Counted from the stretch's first letter, positions 44,514 through 54,342 are shown. The stretch: 64,000 nt of DNA from Actinomycetes bacterium (GCA_023418575.1 JAEZZM010000044.1:69944-133943); one strand, 5' to 3'. The notes: generated by a model from the letters alone, not told the origin. Translations and numbers: made by a program.

Positions 44514-44552
44514 AGAACTGCAGCTATCAAGATTGGTATAAGCTGCAGTTCT
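44514..44552. repeat. 12-bp perfect inverted repeat upstream of nrdA
   Basis: AGAACTGCAGCT (44514-44525) is the exact reverse complement of AGCTGCAGTTCT (44541-44552). No U-tract on either side. It may be an operator for nrdAB or a U-less terminator of the upstream gene. Confidence 0.6.
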
Positions 44553-44636
44553 ATTGTAACAGTAGCCGCCCTCTAAGCAAGCGACAGATTCAATGAAACG
44601 GTCAATTGGCACTAATATGGCACTAATATTTTGCCT

Positions 44637-46397
44637 TTATTTGTAACCCAGATCTTTTAACTTAGCTTCTAGCTCTTCATTTATTATGCGCAAAGCTTTG
44701 ATGCGCGCATAGCGCTTATCGTCAGACTCAATAATATGCCAGGGAGCATACTGACTTGAGGTAAGGCGCAGCATGTCATTTACACAAACATGATACAAAT
44801 CATTTTTCTCTCGATTGCGCCAGTCTTCATCAGTTATCTTCCATTGCTTAGCTGGGTCATTTTGGCGCTCTTGAAAACGCCTAAGCTGCTCATCAGAAGA
44901 AACATTAATCCAAAACTTAATTAAGACAGCGCCCCAACGCTCAAGTTCTGCTTCAAACTCATTAATCTCATCATAGGCACGCATCCACTCATCCTCACGT
45001 GCAAAGCGCTCAATGCGCTCTACCATAACGCGGCCGTACCAGGTGCGATCAAAGATAGCAATATGACCTGTGCGAGGGATTTTTGTCCAAAAGCGCCACA
45101 AGAAGGGGTGTGCCAGCTCTACTGCAGAAGGCGCTGCTATAGGGTGCACCACATAGCTGCGAGCATCTAAAGCACGGGCGACACGCTTGATATTTCCGCC
45201 CTTACCTGCAGCATCCCAGCCCTCATAGGCGATAATAACGGGCACCCTAAGCTTGTACAAAATGGACTGCAGTTCTGATAAGCGTTTTTGCTCCTTTTTG
45301 AGCTCCTGTTTATACTGCTCATCACTTGCAACAGTCTTGTCAAAACGTATCTCATTAAGCGACTTTACCTTCTTAAGCTTAAATGAGCTTGTAAGTTTTT
45401 CTGTAGAGCCAATGCGCGCTTTAGTATAGGCCTGTTGTAAATCTAAAAGCTTCTTTGGCTCAAGCTCCTTACTTTTATCGGCACTCGCAGCTAAATAGGC
45501 ATTAAGCTTCTCATGAGCCTCAGAAATGCGCTGGTTTTTATCGGCACTATGCTTTGCTTGCTCAAGCTTAAGGCGCGCACGATGATCCAAGGCCTCACTA
45601 ATTGAATCAACCAAAATTTGCAAGATCTGAACAGATGCATTGCGTTTTTCGTGAGCAGGAACCAAATGCCACGGTGCAAAGCTATAGTTGGTTTGAGCGA
45701 TGAGCTCATCAAAAATCTTAAAGTATTCAGGGTAGCGCTGAACCTGTCTTAAATCCTCTTTGTCTACACGCCAGGAGCTTTGTGGATCTAGCATTAAGTC
45801 TACAAAGCGCTGGCGCTGCGTAGCTTGGCTGATATGCAAAAAGAGTTTGACGATAAGGTAGCCATCTTGACTTAACTGACGCTCTATAGAAGAGATAGAG
45901 GCAATATAATCTTCCAAGGATAGATTCTGCTCTTGACCCTGTTCACTAGAGACGCTTCTTGCATGCTCATCAGTAGCAAACAACTTGCCCAAGGCATCAA
46001 AATCTTCAAGCTCGCCGCTGCTTAGTGCTGCTTTTTTATCGCGCGCATTCATAAGACCGCGGGCGGCTGCATCATACCAAGCCTGATCAAAGATGGTGAA
46101 ACTTCCATGCTCACCTATGCGACTCCAGAAACGTGCCATAAAAGGCAGGCGGTTCTCATAGCCAATGGGATCTTCAGTGGTATACACATTAAACAAACGT
46201 GGATCTAAATCAACCACAAGATCTGAGATACGGCTTCCCTTTCCGGCCGATCCCCAGCCCTCAACTATGATTACAACTGGAAGCGACTCACGCTTGCAAC
46301 GCTGTTGCAGCATCACAAGCTGGGCCTGCAGCTCATCCTTTTTCTCCTTGTAGACTGACTTTTTTAATGCTTCTGGAAAGTTTAAATCTTTAAGCAT
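44637..46397 (-). CDS. Two-domain PPK2, polyphosphate:AMP phosphotransferase-like
   Basis: Transfers phosphate between polyphosphate and AMP/nucleotides. The 586 residues are a tandem of PPK2 domains. The C-terminal domain has intact EGWDAAGKGG and FDRTWYGRVMVER. The N-terminal domain (46-55) reads EGWGSAGKGS and FDQAWY, lacking the Asp and Arg, so it is probably non-catalytic. That arrangement matches Pap (class II PPK2) enzymes as described for Acinetobacter and Pseudomonas. ATG at 46397. It stands alone between ahbC and nrdA. Confidence 0.9.
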   Translation of the reverse strand: MLKDLNFPEALKKSVYKEKKDELQAQLVMLQQRCKRESLPVVIIVEGWGSAGKGSRISDLVVDLDPRLFNVYTTEDPIGYENRLPFMARFWSRIGEHGSFTIFDQAWYDAAARGLMNARDKKAALSSGELEDFDALGKLFATDEHARSVSSEQGQEQNLSLEDYIASISSIERQLSQDGYLIVKLFLHISQATQRQRFVDLMLDPQSSWRVDKEDLRQVQRYPEYFKIFDELIAQTNYSFAPWHLVPAHEKRNASVQILQILVDSISEALDHRARLKLEQAKHSADKNQRISEAHEKLNAYLAASADKSKELEPKKLLDLQQAYTKARIGSTEKLTSSFKLKKVKSLNEIRFDKTVASDEQYKQELKKEQKRLSELQSILYKLRVPVIIAYEGWDAAGKGGNIKRVARALDARSYVVHPIAAPSAVELAHPFLWRFWTKIPRTGHIAIFDRTWYGRVMVERIERFAREDEWMRAYDEINEFEAELERWGAVLIKFWINVSSDEQLRRFQERQNDPAKQWKITDEDWRNREKNDLYHVCVNDMLRLTSSQYAPWHIIESDDKRYARIKALRIINEELEAKLKDLGYK

Positions 46398-46471
46398 GGC
46401 AGCCTCCCTGATAAGAGTCTTCCCGAGCTCAGACTCGAGCTTTTAGGCTCAAGCTTTTTGGCCCAAGCTTC

Positions 46472-47731
46472 TTACATAGCTTCAGCACTTAAAGCTGCAA
46501 GTTCTTCTTCAGCAATTTGCAGCAAATGATCTGAGGTAAGGCCTATTTCTTCGTCACTCAAATAGCAAGCTGGATCTGGCTTCCACAAATCACCTGTTGC
46601 AGCCTCAGCTCTAACTCTAAAGTTTCCTCCGCAAATTGACAAGAAATTGCAGAATTTGCAACGTCCCTTTACAAAGGGGCGCTTATCTTTTAGACGATAC
46701 ATGAGCTCTGACTCTGGAGTTTGCTCTGAGACATCAGACCAGATCTCAGAAAATGGTCTATCTTTAATATTGCCAAAGGAGTAATGCCTCCAGAACTGAT
46801 CGGCATATACCTCTCCGTCCCAGCTTATAGAGCAAATACCATTACCAGAAGAATTACCTTGATTCCACTGCATGAGCTGCAAGGCATTTTGGGCACGCTG
46901 GGGATTTTCTTTTAAGAGCTCCATCCATACAAAGGGGCCGTCTGCATGATTATCAACGGTAAGCACCTCAGGATTTAAGCCCTTATCAAACATACGCTGA
47001 GTTCTTGTCATAATATATCGTACGGTCTGGCGAGTTTGCTCATGGTTAAGATCTTCCTTCATAAGCTCTGTTCCACGACCTGCATACACCAAGTGATATA
47101 AGCAAATTCGATTGATCTGGCGCTCTTCCATAAGATCAAAAATCTTGGGAATTTCACGATAATTTCTGTTATTTATAGTAAAGCGCAGACCAATCTTAAT
47201 TCCTGCCTCACGCGCATTCTTAAGACCCTCTAAGGCACGTTCAAAGGAGCCCTCAACACCTCTAAAGGCGTCATGAACCTCACCAATACCATCAAGGGAA
47301 ACTCCCACATATGAAAGACCAACCTCTGCAAATTGCTGGGCCTTTTCTTTTGTAATGAGTGTTCCGTTGGTAGAGATAACAACACGCATACCCTTAGATT
47401 TTGCGTAATGCATCAACTCAAGTAAATCAGGGCGCATAGTGGGTTCTCCACCACTAAAGAGAAGTACCGGGCAGCCAAAGGCTGCTAGATCATCTATCAT
47501 GGTCTTAGCTTGTTCAGTTGTAAGCTCACCTTTATAGAGTTTATTTTCTGAACCAGCATAACAGTGCACGCACTTTAAGTTACAGGTTTGCGTACAGTTC
47601 CATACTACAACAGGCTTTTTATCTCGAGAAAACTGGAGCATGCCACTAGGCAGTACTGCAGAATCTCGGTTATAGCGCAACACATCACTTGCCTCTACCG
47701 AACCGCAGTAGAGCTTTGAAATTCCTATCAT
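46472..47731 (-). CDS. ahbC: Radical SAM heme-synthesis enzyme, AhbC-like (didecarboxysiroheme deacetylase)
   Basis: In the siroheme-dependent route, AhbC removes two acetate side chains from didecarboxysiroheme to give Fe-coproporphyrin III. The 419 residues open with MIGISKLYCG and KPVVVWNCT, which I recall from AhbC/NirJ1-type proteins, then the radical-SAM CxxxCxxC (Cys50, 54, 57), GGEP (94-97) and a C-terminal Cys-rich SPASM-like cluster (CKFCNFLSIC). AhbD and peptide-maturase relatives are the alternatives. It ends the tetrapyrrole cluster directly after cobA-hemD. ATG at 47731 follows GGGGGAGG. Confidence 0.85.
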   Translation of the reverse strand: MIGISKLYCGSVEASDVLRYNRDSAVLPSGMLQFSRDKKPVVVWNCTQTCNLKCVHCYAGSENKLYKGELTTEQAKTMIDDLAAFGCPVLLFSGGEPTMRPDLLELMHYAKSKGMRVVISTNGTLITKEKAQQFAEVGLSYVGVSLDGIGEVHDAFRGVEGSFERALEGLKNAREAGIKIGLRFTINNRNYREIPKIFDLMEERQINRICLYHLVYAGRGTELMKEDLNHEQTRQTVRYIMTRTQRMFDKGLNPEVLTVDNHADGPFVWMELLKENPQRAQNALQLMQWNQGNSSGNGICSISWDGEVYADQFWRHYSFGNIKDRPFSEIWSDVSEQTPESELMYRLKDKRPFVKGRCKFCNFLSICGGNFRVRAEAATGDLWKPDPACYLSDEEIGLTSDHLLQIAEEELAALSAEAM

Positions 47732-47760
47732 AAGGCCTCCCCCTTATTTTTCTGGCAATA

Positions 47761-49317
47761 TTATGTACGATAGTAGTTCTCTAGAGCTTCGCATAATCCC
47801 ATTATTGTGTAATCATTAGCTTGAGCAGCAAGCTTTAATCCGCAGTCACTCATAGTCTCTGATGTAATGGGACCAATGCTAAAGCACTTGGGTAGTGCAT
47901 TGTTTTTGATAAGTTCTTCTAGATAATCAGCACCCATAAGCGTGCAAAAATTCTTAACTGTAGAACTAGAGCTAAAACAAAGACCCTCAATTTGCCCACC
48001 GGCCAAAAGCGCTTTAAGCTCTGCTATTGGCGCATCTTCATCAAGTACAGTCTCATAAGCTTCTACGAGCTCTAAATCTACACCCAATTGAACTAGGGCC
48101 TCAGGCAAAAGTTCACGAGCTTCTTTAGCGCGTGGCAACAAGAGCTTGCTTCCCTTACCTACACCATGATCCACTAAGGCCTCTAGTACTGCCTCTGCCC
48201 TATACTCATCAGGAATAAGATCAGGTACAAGGCCATATGAGATCATTTCTTGTGCTGTTGCGCTGCCAATAGCAGCAAAGCGTGTAGTGGATAAAGAGCG
48301 TGTATCAAAACCCTGCTCAAAGAGGGCTTCAAAATATGCTTGTACCCCATTTACTGAGGTAAGAACAACCCAATCATAGCTACCTTGTGCCGATAAAAGA
48401 GCAGCGTTTAACAAAGGCTGTCTATCTTGTGGCTCAACTATCTTAATGGTGGGGAACTCAAATACTAAGGCTCCTCGGGCCTTAAGCTCATCAGCAAGTT
48501 TTGAAGCCTGCAATCTTGAGCGCGTAATTACAAAACGCTTGTTATGCAGAACTTGATCTTGACCACGGCTTTGAGGATCAAACCAAGAAAGTTGCTTAGA
48601 TAAGAGCGCTACCTTACCCACCACAATAATTGCAGGAGCTTCAAACTTATGTTTTTCAATATCCTCTGCCAAGCGCTCCAGTGTAGTTAAAAGAAATTCT
48701 TGTTTAGTGGTAGTGCCCCAGCGGATGAGCGCAACGCTTTCATCGGCAGCTCTGCCATGCTCCATCAATTTTGTTGCAATGAGCTTTGCATTTCTTATGC
48801 CCATATAAAAACAGAGCGTGTCTGCTGCCTGAGCAAGATGTTCCCACTTGATGGAAGATTGGTTCTTTTGCGGGTCTTCATGACCCGTAACAAAACAGAC
48901 CGAGCTTGCCATTCCTCTATGAGTTACCGGAATGCCTGCATATGCTGGTGCAGCAATTCCGGAGCTAATGCCAGGTATAATCTCAAAGGGAATCTGCTCT
49001 TCAACAAGGGCAAGCGCCTCTTCTCCACCGCGGCCAAAAACAAAGGGGTCGCCACCCTTTAGACGGCATACACGCTTGCCACCATCTTCTTTTGCTTTGG
49101 CCACTAAGAGCGTATTGATTTCTTCCTGCGTTACGTGTTCACAAAAACCTTTTTTACCCACAAAGATGCGCTGGGCATCCTTGGGGGCATAGTCCATGAG
49201 CTCCTCATTTGCTAGGTAGTCATAGATAAGCACCTCTGCCTTTTTGAGAGCCTTAATGGCTTTAAGACTAATGAGCTCTGGATCTCCGGGACCTGCACCA
49301 ATAAGAGATACAAACAT
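47761..49317 (-). CDS. cobA-hemD: Uroporphyrinogen-III C-methyltransferase / uroporphyrinogen-III synthase fusion
   Basis: Bifunctional enzyme. The N-terminal SUMT (about 1-245) has VSLIGAGPGDPELISLKA and RLKGGDPFVFGRGGEE, with SAM-binding glycine motifs; it makes precorrin-2. The C-terminal HemD (about 262-518) closes hydroxymethylbilane to uroporphyrinogen III. Fusions of this order are common in Firmicutes and actinobacteria. ATG overlaps the hemC stop by one base (TAATG), so hemC and this gene are coupled. Supplying precorrin-2 directly fits siroheme and AhbC-type heme synthesis. Confidence 0.95.
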   Translation of the reverse strand: MFVSLIGAGPGDPELISLKAIKALKKAEVLIYDYLANEELMDYAPKDAQRIFVGKKGFCEHVTQEEINTLLVAKAKEDGGKRVCRLKGGDPFVFGRGGEEALALVEEQIPFEIIPGISSGIAAPAYAGIPVTHRGMASSVCFVTGHEDPQKNQSSIKWEHLAQAADTLCFYMGIRNAKLIATKLMEHGRAADESVALIRWGTTTKQEFLLTTLERLAEDIEKHKFEAPAIIVVGKVALLSKQLSWFDPQSRGQDQVLHNKRFVITRSRLQASKLADELKARGALVFEFPTIKIVEPQDRQPLLNAALLSAQGSYDWVVLTSVNGVQAYFEALFEQGFDTRSLSTTRFAAIGSATAQEMISYGLVPDLIPDEYRAEAVLEALVDHGVGKGSKLLLPRAKEARELLPEALVQLGVDLELVEAYETVLDEDAPIAELKALLAGGQIEGLCFSSSSTVKNFCTLMGADYLEELIKNNALPKCFSIGPITSETMSDCGLKLAAQANDYTIMGLCEALENYYRT

Positions 49318-50294
49318 TAGAAGATCACCTGACCTTGGGACTGCCTGCTAAGAATATCTCGCTGTTCTTGCAAGAGTTTTGAAACGCCCTGAGTGCGCAG
49401 CTCATCTACCACTGTATATGCAAGCTGCTCATACTCTTTTTTATTACCTGAAATTTCAGAACGGAGTACTTGTTTTCCATCTAGTGAAAGCACTTTTGCA
49501 TCTATGCGCATGGTTTTATCGTCAGGCAAAACTCGTGCAAACACAGCAAGCGGGGCCTGGCAGCCACCCTCAAGCTCCTTCATTACAATGCGCTCGGCCA
49601 TAACAGACCTAAAGCTTGATTTATGATTAAACTGCTCAAGAATGGTAGCACTAAACAGATCTTGTGATTTAATTTCTACCCCTATAGCAGCCTGACCCAC
49701 CGCAGGAAGCATCTCATCAAGATCTAAATAGGCACTTATGCGAGAGGTCCAGCCCATTCTTCTGATGCCTGCCGCAGCCAAAATTGCTGCGTCTAGCTCT
49801 CCTTGTTCAACTTTAGCTAGACGTGTGTCAAGATTTCCTCTAAGCTCAACTAAGTTTAGGTCAGGCCTTAGTGCTCGCAGCTGCGCCCTACGGCGCAATG
49901 AGCCGGTGCCTACACGCGCACCCTCTTTAAGCTCCATGATGCTTTGTGCCTCGTGATTATAAGAAACTAAAACGTCTCGTACGTCCTCACGCAAAGGGAT
50001 GCAGGCTATCTCTAGACCCTCAGGAAGCAGGCTGGGCACATCTTTCATGGAGTGTACACAGCAATCTATTTCTTCATCAAGCAACTTTATTTCAAGCTCT
50101 TTGGTAAAAAGCCCCTTAGAATCAAATTTTGAAAGTGCAACATCTAATATCTTATCGCCCGTGGTTTTAACTACCTGAATCTCTACTTCAAGCTGTGGAC
50201 GCAAATTCCTTACCAAGGCTGCAATATATTCTGCCTGCTTAAGAGCTAGTGCAGAACCTCTGGTGCCTATTACAAAACTGTTTCTGGATCGCAT
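49317..50294 (-). CDS. hemC: Hydroxymethylbilane synthase (porphobilinogen deaminase)
   Basis: Joins four porphobilinogen units into hydroxymethylbilane. The 325 residues have the N-terminal IGTRGSALALKQAE, VHSMKDVP near 80-87 and Cys245 in LEGGCQAPLA, which anchors the dipyrromethane cofactor. ATG at 50294. It follows hemA after about 110 bases. HemB, which makes porphobilinogen, is not in the window. Confidence 0.96.
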   Translation of the reverse strand: MRSRNSFVIGTRGSALALKQAEYIAALVRNLRPQLEVEIQVVKTTGDKILDVALSKFDSKGLFTKELEIKLLDEEIDCCVHSMKDVPSLLPEGLEIACIPLREDVRDVLVSYNHEAQSIMELKEGARVGTGSLRRRAQLRALRPDLNLVELRGNLDTRLAKVEQGELDAAILAAAGIRRMGWTSRISAYLDLDEMLPAVGQAAIGVEIKSQDLFSATILEQFNHKSSFRSVMAERIVMKELEGGCQAPLAVFARVLPDDKTMRIDAKVLSLDGKQVLRSEISGNKKEYEQLAYTVVDELRTQGVSKLLQEQRDILSRQSQGQVIF

Positions 50295-50404
50295 GCTTGG
50301 TGCTGCTCCTTTTCTTCATTCTTGGGCTGTTAGCTTATCTTGGCTTATCCTTGCTCTTCTCGCCCCTTGCGCTTTGCTCACGTAAGCTCTGTAAGTTTGC
50401 TATC

Positions 50405-51772
50405 CTACTCTGTCTTATCTCCCTCTTTAAACTGCTGATCTTGACGCAATTGATGTGCACGCAACATGGCCTGCCTGCAGGCATCAGGTACTTCACCGTC
50501 AGGATTAGTGTCCAGACCAAAGAGATAGCGAGCAGCTTGTGTAAAAACGTAGGCCTCTGGATCAAGAGCGTCTTTTCTAAGGCGAGCAAAGGGGCCATGG
50601 AGCATCTTAGTGATGATTGAATTTGCCATAGCTTCTATTACCTCGCGCTCTTGCTCACCCAAAGAGCCCAGACGTTTATAGGCGCGGGCAAGCTCTTTGT
50701 CTCTAATCTTTTCTGCTTTTTGACGCATATGGACTATGGTGGGAATCACTGATCGCTCTTGAAGCCAGCGCTTATAGCCATCAAGCTCTTCTTCAATGAT
50801 CTTGCGCGCCTCTTCGGCCTCTTGGCGCCTAGACTCATAACCTTGTTCTACCAATGACTGCAGATCATCAAGATCATAGAGATACACATCATCAAGCTTG
50901 CCTGCCTTGGGATCAACATCTCTTGGAAGAGCAATATCTATAATGAGAAGCGAATTCCCTTTTGAGTTTTTCTTTGCTGCCCTGAGCTCTTTATAGCTAA
51001 TTGCGTAGTCTTCAGAAGATGTTGAACTAATAACAATGTCGCAAACAGACAGACATCCGATAAGATCATGCATATAATGAGCCTGACCACCCACCTGAGC
51101 TGCAAGTTCTTTGGCCTTTAGATAGGTGCGGTTTATAACATGAATGGAATCTGCACCGCGCTCTTTTAGATATTGAGCTGCAAGTTCGGCCATCTCACCT
51201 GCACCTAACAACAGGATTTTCCTACGCTTAAGATCAGAAAAAACCGACTCTGCAAGTTGAACTGCCGCTGTTGAAATTGATACAGAAGATGCGCCTATCA
51301 TAGTCTGACTACGCACACGCTTACCAACCTCTAGAGCCTGTCTAAAGAGCTGGTTAAGCATGGTCTTAGTAGCTAAAGAGGCCTCTGCTATACTATAAGC
51401 TCTGCGCACCTGACCTAAAATTTGTGCCTCACCCAAGACCATAGAATCAAGGGAACTTACCACACTAAAGAGATGAAAAACCACTTCCATAGCACTGTGA
51501 CCGTAGGTGTAACCCAAGAGTGCACAGGGGCCCTGTTCTAACTTTTTAGAAAGAAACTTTACCAATAAGCCAATGCCATTAATGCCTAAGTCTATGTCTG
51601 CATAAATCTCTGTTCTATTGCAGGTAGACAAAATTACTGCCTCATTAAGACCAGGTAGAGCTAGCAAATCTTTATATGCGTTTTCCAAGTCTTCTCGCTT
51701 AGAAAAACTCAATTTTTCTCTAAGCTCAAGAGGCGCGCTTTTATGAGAAACTCCAACAAGGACCAAGGCCAT
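50405..51772 (-). CDS. hemA: Glutamyl-tRNA reductase
   Basis: First step of the C5 pathway, reducing glutamyl-tRNA to glutamate-1-semialdehyde. The 455 residues include VGVSHKSAPLELREKL at the N-terminus, catalytic Cys51 in LSTCNRTEIY, an NADPH domain (ILLLGAGEMAELAAQYL) and a C-terminal dimerisation helix region. ATG at 51772 is three bases after the sirC-like stop, so the two are probably coupled. HemL is not in the window. Confidence 0.96.
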   Translation of the reverse strand: MALVLVGVSHKSAPLELREKLSFSKREDLENAYKDLLALPGLNEAVILSTCNRTEIYADIDLGINGIGLLVKFLSKKLEQGPCALLGYTYGHSAMEVVFHLFSVVSSLDSMVLGEAQILGQVRRAYSIAEASLATKTMLNQLFRQALEVGKRVRSQTMIGASSVSISTAAVQLAESVFSDLKRRKILLLGAGEMAELAAQYLKERGADSIHVINRTYLKAKELAAQVGGQAHYMHDLIGCLSVCDIVISSTSSEDYAISYKELRAAKKNSKGNSLLIIDIALPRDVDPKAGKLDDVYLYDLDDLQSLVEQGYESRRQEAEEARKIIEEELDGYKRWLQERSVIPTIVHMRQKAEKIRDKELARAYKRLGSLGEQEREVIEAMANSIITKMLHGPFARLRKDALDPEAYVFTQAARYLFGLDTNPDGEVPDACRQAMLRAHQLRQDQQFKEGDKTE

Positions 51773-51775
51773 GGG

Positions 51776-52489
51776 CTAAAACTTTCCAGGTACATATGCA
51801 AGCACTTGTGCGCGCTTTGCCTCATCTTTTATAGCGGGTACAACATATTCTCTAAAGACATCTTCAGCTTCGGGGATTACACCCTCTTTTATCTTCTCCA
51901 AGAGATCAGAAGCAACCAAGGCTTCCAAAAGGGGTTTTCTATCCTTTTCATCTCCCAGGACTCTCTGTTTTACAATCTCTCTTACCTCAGCTAAAACTTG
52001 AAGGTACAAGCTGTAATACTGGGGATATTGTAATTCCAGCTCTTTTCTAATTTCACGTGCCAAAACTGGTGAGGAGCCAGCAGTTGAAATAGCAATCTGA
52101 AGCGGATCCCTGCGCACAATGGAGGGTACATAGAAGCTGCAATATTCAGGAACATCAACTACGTTTACAAAAATCTTGTTTTTATCGGCTTCTTCAAAAA
52201 CTTGTCTATTTGTTTGCTGATCAGCGCAGGCGCAGACCACAAGCCAGGCCTCCAAAAGATCTCCCTGCTGATAAACGCGGCGCTCATGCTCACAAATACC
52301 GCTTTTCACCAAAAGCTCCAGGGCCTCGGTGAGCTCTGGAGAAATAATGCGCAGCTTTGCACGATAATCTAAAAGACTTAATATCTTACGTTCTGCCACG
52401 GCTCCGCCGCCAATTACTACCACCAATTTATTTTCTAAATTGGCAAAGAGCGGATAACCTAAAAAGGCTTCATGTGATTGTTCACTCAT
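51776..52489 (-). CDS. Precorrin-2 dehydrogenase (SirC/CysG N-terminal type)
   Basis: Oxidises precorrin-2 to sirohydrochlorin with NAD+; some members also chelate iron. The 237 residues show the Rossmann motif VVVIGGGAVAERK (23-35) and the catalytic-type VDVPEYCSFYVPSIVRR with STAGSSPVLAREIR. No SUMT domain is attached, since that activity is in CobA-HemD. A separate chelatase would be needed if this one lacks that activity; CbiK at 20.0 kb is a candidate. ATG at 52489. Confidence 0.92.
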   Translation of the reverse strand: MSEQSHEAFLGYPLFANLENKLVVVIGGGAVAERKILSLLDYRAKLRIISPELTEALELLVKSGICEHERRVYQQGDLLEAWLVVCACADQQTNRQVFEEADKNKIFVNVVDVPEYCSFYVPSIVRRDPLQIAISTAGSSPVLAREIRKELELQYPQYYSLYLQVLAEVREIVKQRVLGDEKDRKPLLEALVASDLLEKIKEGVIPEAEDVFREYVVPAIKDEAKRAQVLAYVPGKF

Positions 52490-52513
52490 AGCTTACTTCC
52501 CCCTCTTTTGCCC

Positions 52514-53344
52514 TTATGTCGATAAGAACTGAGCTGGTAAAAACATAGGAATTGAGGCTGATAATACCGCCAAAATCAAGGTTAGAGCGGCAAGTGCCAC
52601 ACCTGTTTTAGAACTGCTTGCAGTTGATGCTCTCAGTACATATACCTGAAAGAGATAAAGCAAGACCACAAACCATAAAGCTCCTGCTAATAGCACGCGA
52701 GGAGATAAAAACCACAGCTCTACAAGGTGCACAGCACGTAAAATTCCTAAAACTAAACCTACACTATATAAGGGCATTCCTATTAATACACAGTTTCTGC
52801 CCATTTGTTTTAATGCTGATAAGCCCGGATAACGCTTGAGTTTAGATACTTCTTTGTTTTTAAGATTTTTATCCTGAAGCAAGGCAAGTATAGATGCAAT
52901 GCCCGTTATCAAAAAGAGTGAAGCGCTTATCATATAACAGGCAACATGAACAACAAGATAAGGCCAGCTTTGATAGACCTCATTTAACGCAGCATCTCTA
53001 CTCATAAGACCAAGGGCAGAAGAGATGAGCTCAAAAGCTAAGGCACAAACAATTAAGTAATCACCATATGCCCGTTTGCCTGCGATGAGCAAAATGAGAT
53101 ATGTAAGGGCACAAGCCCAGGAGATAAGCATCAGGACATTGGCACCTTGCAGCTGTGTGCCAGCTTGCAAAACAGAGCTGCAGCCAATAAAGGCAGATTG
53201 AAAAACAAGACCGCTTAAAGCAAAGCAAATGCCAAGCTTTTGAAACTGCTGACTTTGTGTCAAATGCTTGTGCACACAAATTGAAACCTGCCCACCATAG
53301 GCCACCAAGCTAATAACAAAAAAGAGGATGGTGAGTAAAAGCAC
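52514..53344 (-). CDS. HemX/CcsA-family cytochrome assembly membrane protein
   Basis: Integral membrane protein of 276 residues with eight predicted helices, in the CcmC/CcmF/CcsA superfamily by topology and position. The tryptophan-rich heme-handling motif of true heme lyases is not evident, so a HemX-like role (modulating glutamyl-tRNA reductase) is more likely than cytochrome ligation. The gene lies exactly between ccmD and sirC/hemA, as hemX lies by hemA in Bacillus. GTG at 53344 follows AAGGAG. Confidence 0.8.
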   Translation of the reverse strand: MLLLTILFFVISLVAYGGQVSICVHKHLTQSQQFQKLGICFALSGLVFQSAFIGCSSVLQAGTQLQGANVLMLISWACALTYLILLIAGKRAYGDYLIVCALAFELISSALGLMSRDAALNEVYQSWPYLVVHVACYMISASLFLITGIASILALLQDKNLKNKEVSKLKRYPGLSALKQMGRNCVLIGMPLYSVGLVLGILRAVHLVELWFLSPRVLLAGALWFVVLLYLFQVYVLRASTASSSKTGVALAALTLILAVLSASIPMFLPAQFLST

Positions 53345-53347
53345 AAG

Positions 53348-53554
53348 TTACTCCTTAAGTTGCTTGGCTTCAAGCTTTTTTAAGCTCAGATCCAGAGCTT
53401 TGATGTCATTTTTAGTTTTTTGTAACTTAGCAATGCTTACGATAAGGGCAATAAGCAAAACAAGCCACATTAAGGCATAGGCTGCTATAACAAAGGGTGC
53501 AGCAGGCATTACGGTTGAATATATTTCAGAAAGAATTGGATCTAAGTATGCCAT
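53348..53554 (-). CDS. ccmD: CcmD-like small membrane protein
   Basis: A 68-residue protein with one membrane helix (about 20-42) and a basic, coiled-coil-prone tail (LQKTKNDIKALDLSLKKLEA). Length, topology and its place directly after ccmC match CcmD, which links CcmC and holo-CcmE to the CcmAB exporter. Sequence conservation in this family is low, so the call leans on context. ATG at 53554 has AAGGAG seven bases upstream. Confidence 0.8.
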   Translation of the reverse strand: MAYLDPILSEIYSTVMPAAPFVIAAYALMWLVLLIALIVSIAKLQKTKNDIKALDLSLKKLEAKQLKE

Positions 53555-53571
53555 TATTACTCCTTTTTGGC

Positions 53572-54342
53572 TTATGCCTTACGTAGGCTATCAAGACGGT
53601 ACTTTAGTTTCATAAGAGCATGCTCTTGGCATAAAACTTGGTAACGCAAATAGCTTAGTGCATATGCTACCAAAAACATGCCAATTATTGCCATGACAAA
53701 GGGCACTAATATTTCACTTGGCAGGCTTGATTGAGATTTTATTACTACAGGATGAATAGAGCTGGGCGTAAGCCTGGTTATCATAAACGATAAGGGCGCA
53801 TCTAAAAACATAAGTATAGAAAAGGCTGCACACAGTCGCGCTTGTTTATGAGATTCGCTTAAAGCCATACGCAAGACCCAATACGTTATAACAAGAAGCA
53901 TAAGAATAAAGTAGGTGGTAAGTCGTGGCTCCCATACCCACCAAACGCCCCATTCAAAGCGTGTCCAAGGAACGCCTGAAACCATAGTCATAATAATAAA
54001 TACAAGTGCTGCCCAAATACTTGCCTGTGCTTTTAGATCATAGTTTTGCTGGCGATCCTTATCCTTAGTTAGTAAAAAACGCAGACCAAAATAAGCGCCA
54101 AAGCCCAATAATACAAAGCTTGATATGGCCACCGGCACATGGAAGAAGAATATCTTTTGAGAAAAAAGTAACTTATTGCTCACCAATTCTCCACCTATGC
54201 TTGCAGACTGCGCTAGCGGCACGCCTTTTACTAAAGGAGACCACAAAAACGCAAGAAGAAAGCTGCTAATTAACAGTATTGCAGCTATAATTAGCCCCAC
54301 AAGAGCTAGTGTTTTATAAGCTTTATGAGAGCAAGTTGCCAT
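53572..54342 (-). CDS. ccmC: Heme exporter/handling protein CcmC
   Basis: Transfers heme to CcmE. About 256 residues, six membrane helices, the WWD motif WGVWWVWEPRLT and conserved histidines in FFHVPVA and SSIHPVV that flank it as heme ligands. The last WWD acid is Glu instead of the usual Asp. I set the start at ATG 54342, eight bases after GAAGGAG; the frame opens upstream to 54396, within the ccmB end. Confidence 0.94.
   Translation of the reverse strand: MATCSHKAYKTLALVGLIIAAILLISSFLLAFLWSPLVKGVPLAQSASIGGELVSNKLLFSQKIFFFHVPVAISSFVLLGFGAYFGLRFLLTKDKDRQQNYDLKAQASIWAALVFIIMTMVSGVPWTRFEWGVWWVWEPRLTTYFILMLLVITYWVLRMALSESHKQARLCAAFSILMFLDAPLSFMITRLTPSSIHPVVIKSQSSLPSEILVPFVMAIIGMFLVAYALSYLRYQVLCQEHALMKLKYRLDSLRKA

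Noticed and set aside
44637..46397. Two separate kinase genes wrongly joined
   Set aside because: The double PPK2 layout with a degenerate first domain is the normal Pap architecture.
46398..46471. AAGCTTGRGCC-like short tandem units after ahbC as a regulatory array
   Set aside because: Only two to three loose copies in 50 bases with no conserved spacing; not distinguishable from low-complexity intergenic sequence.
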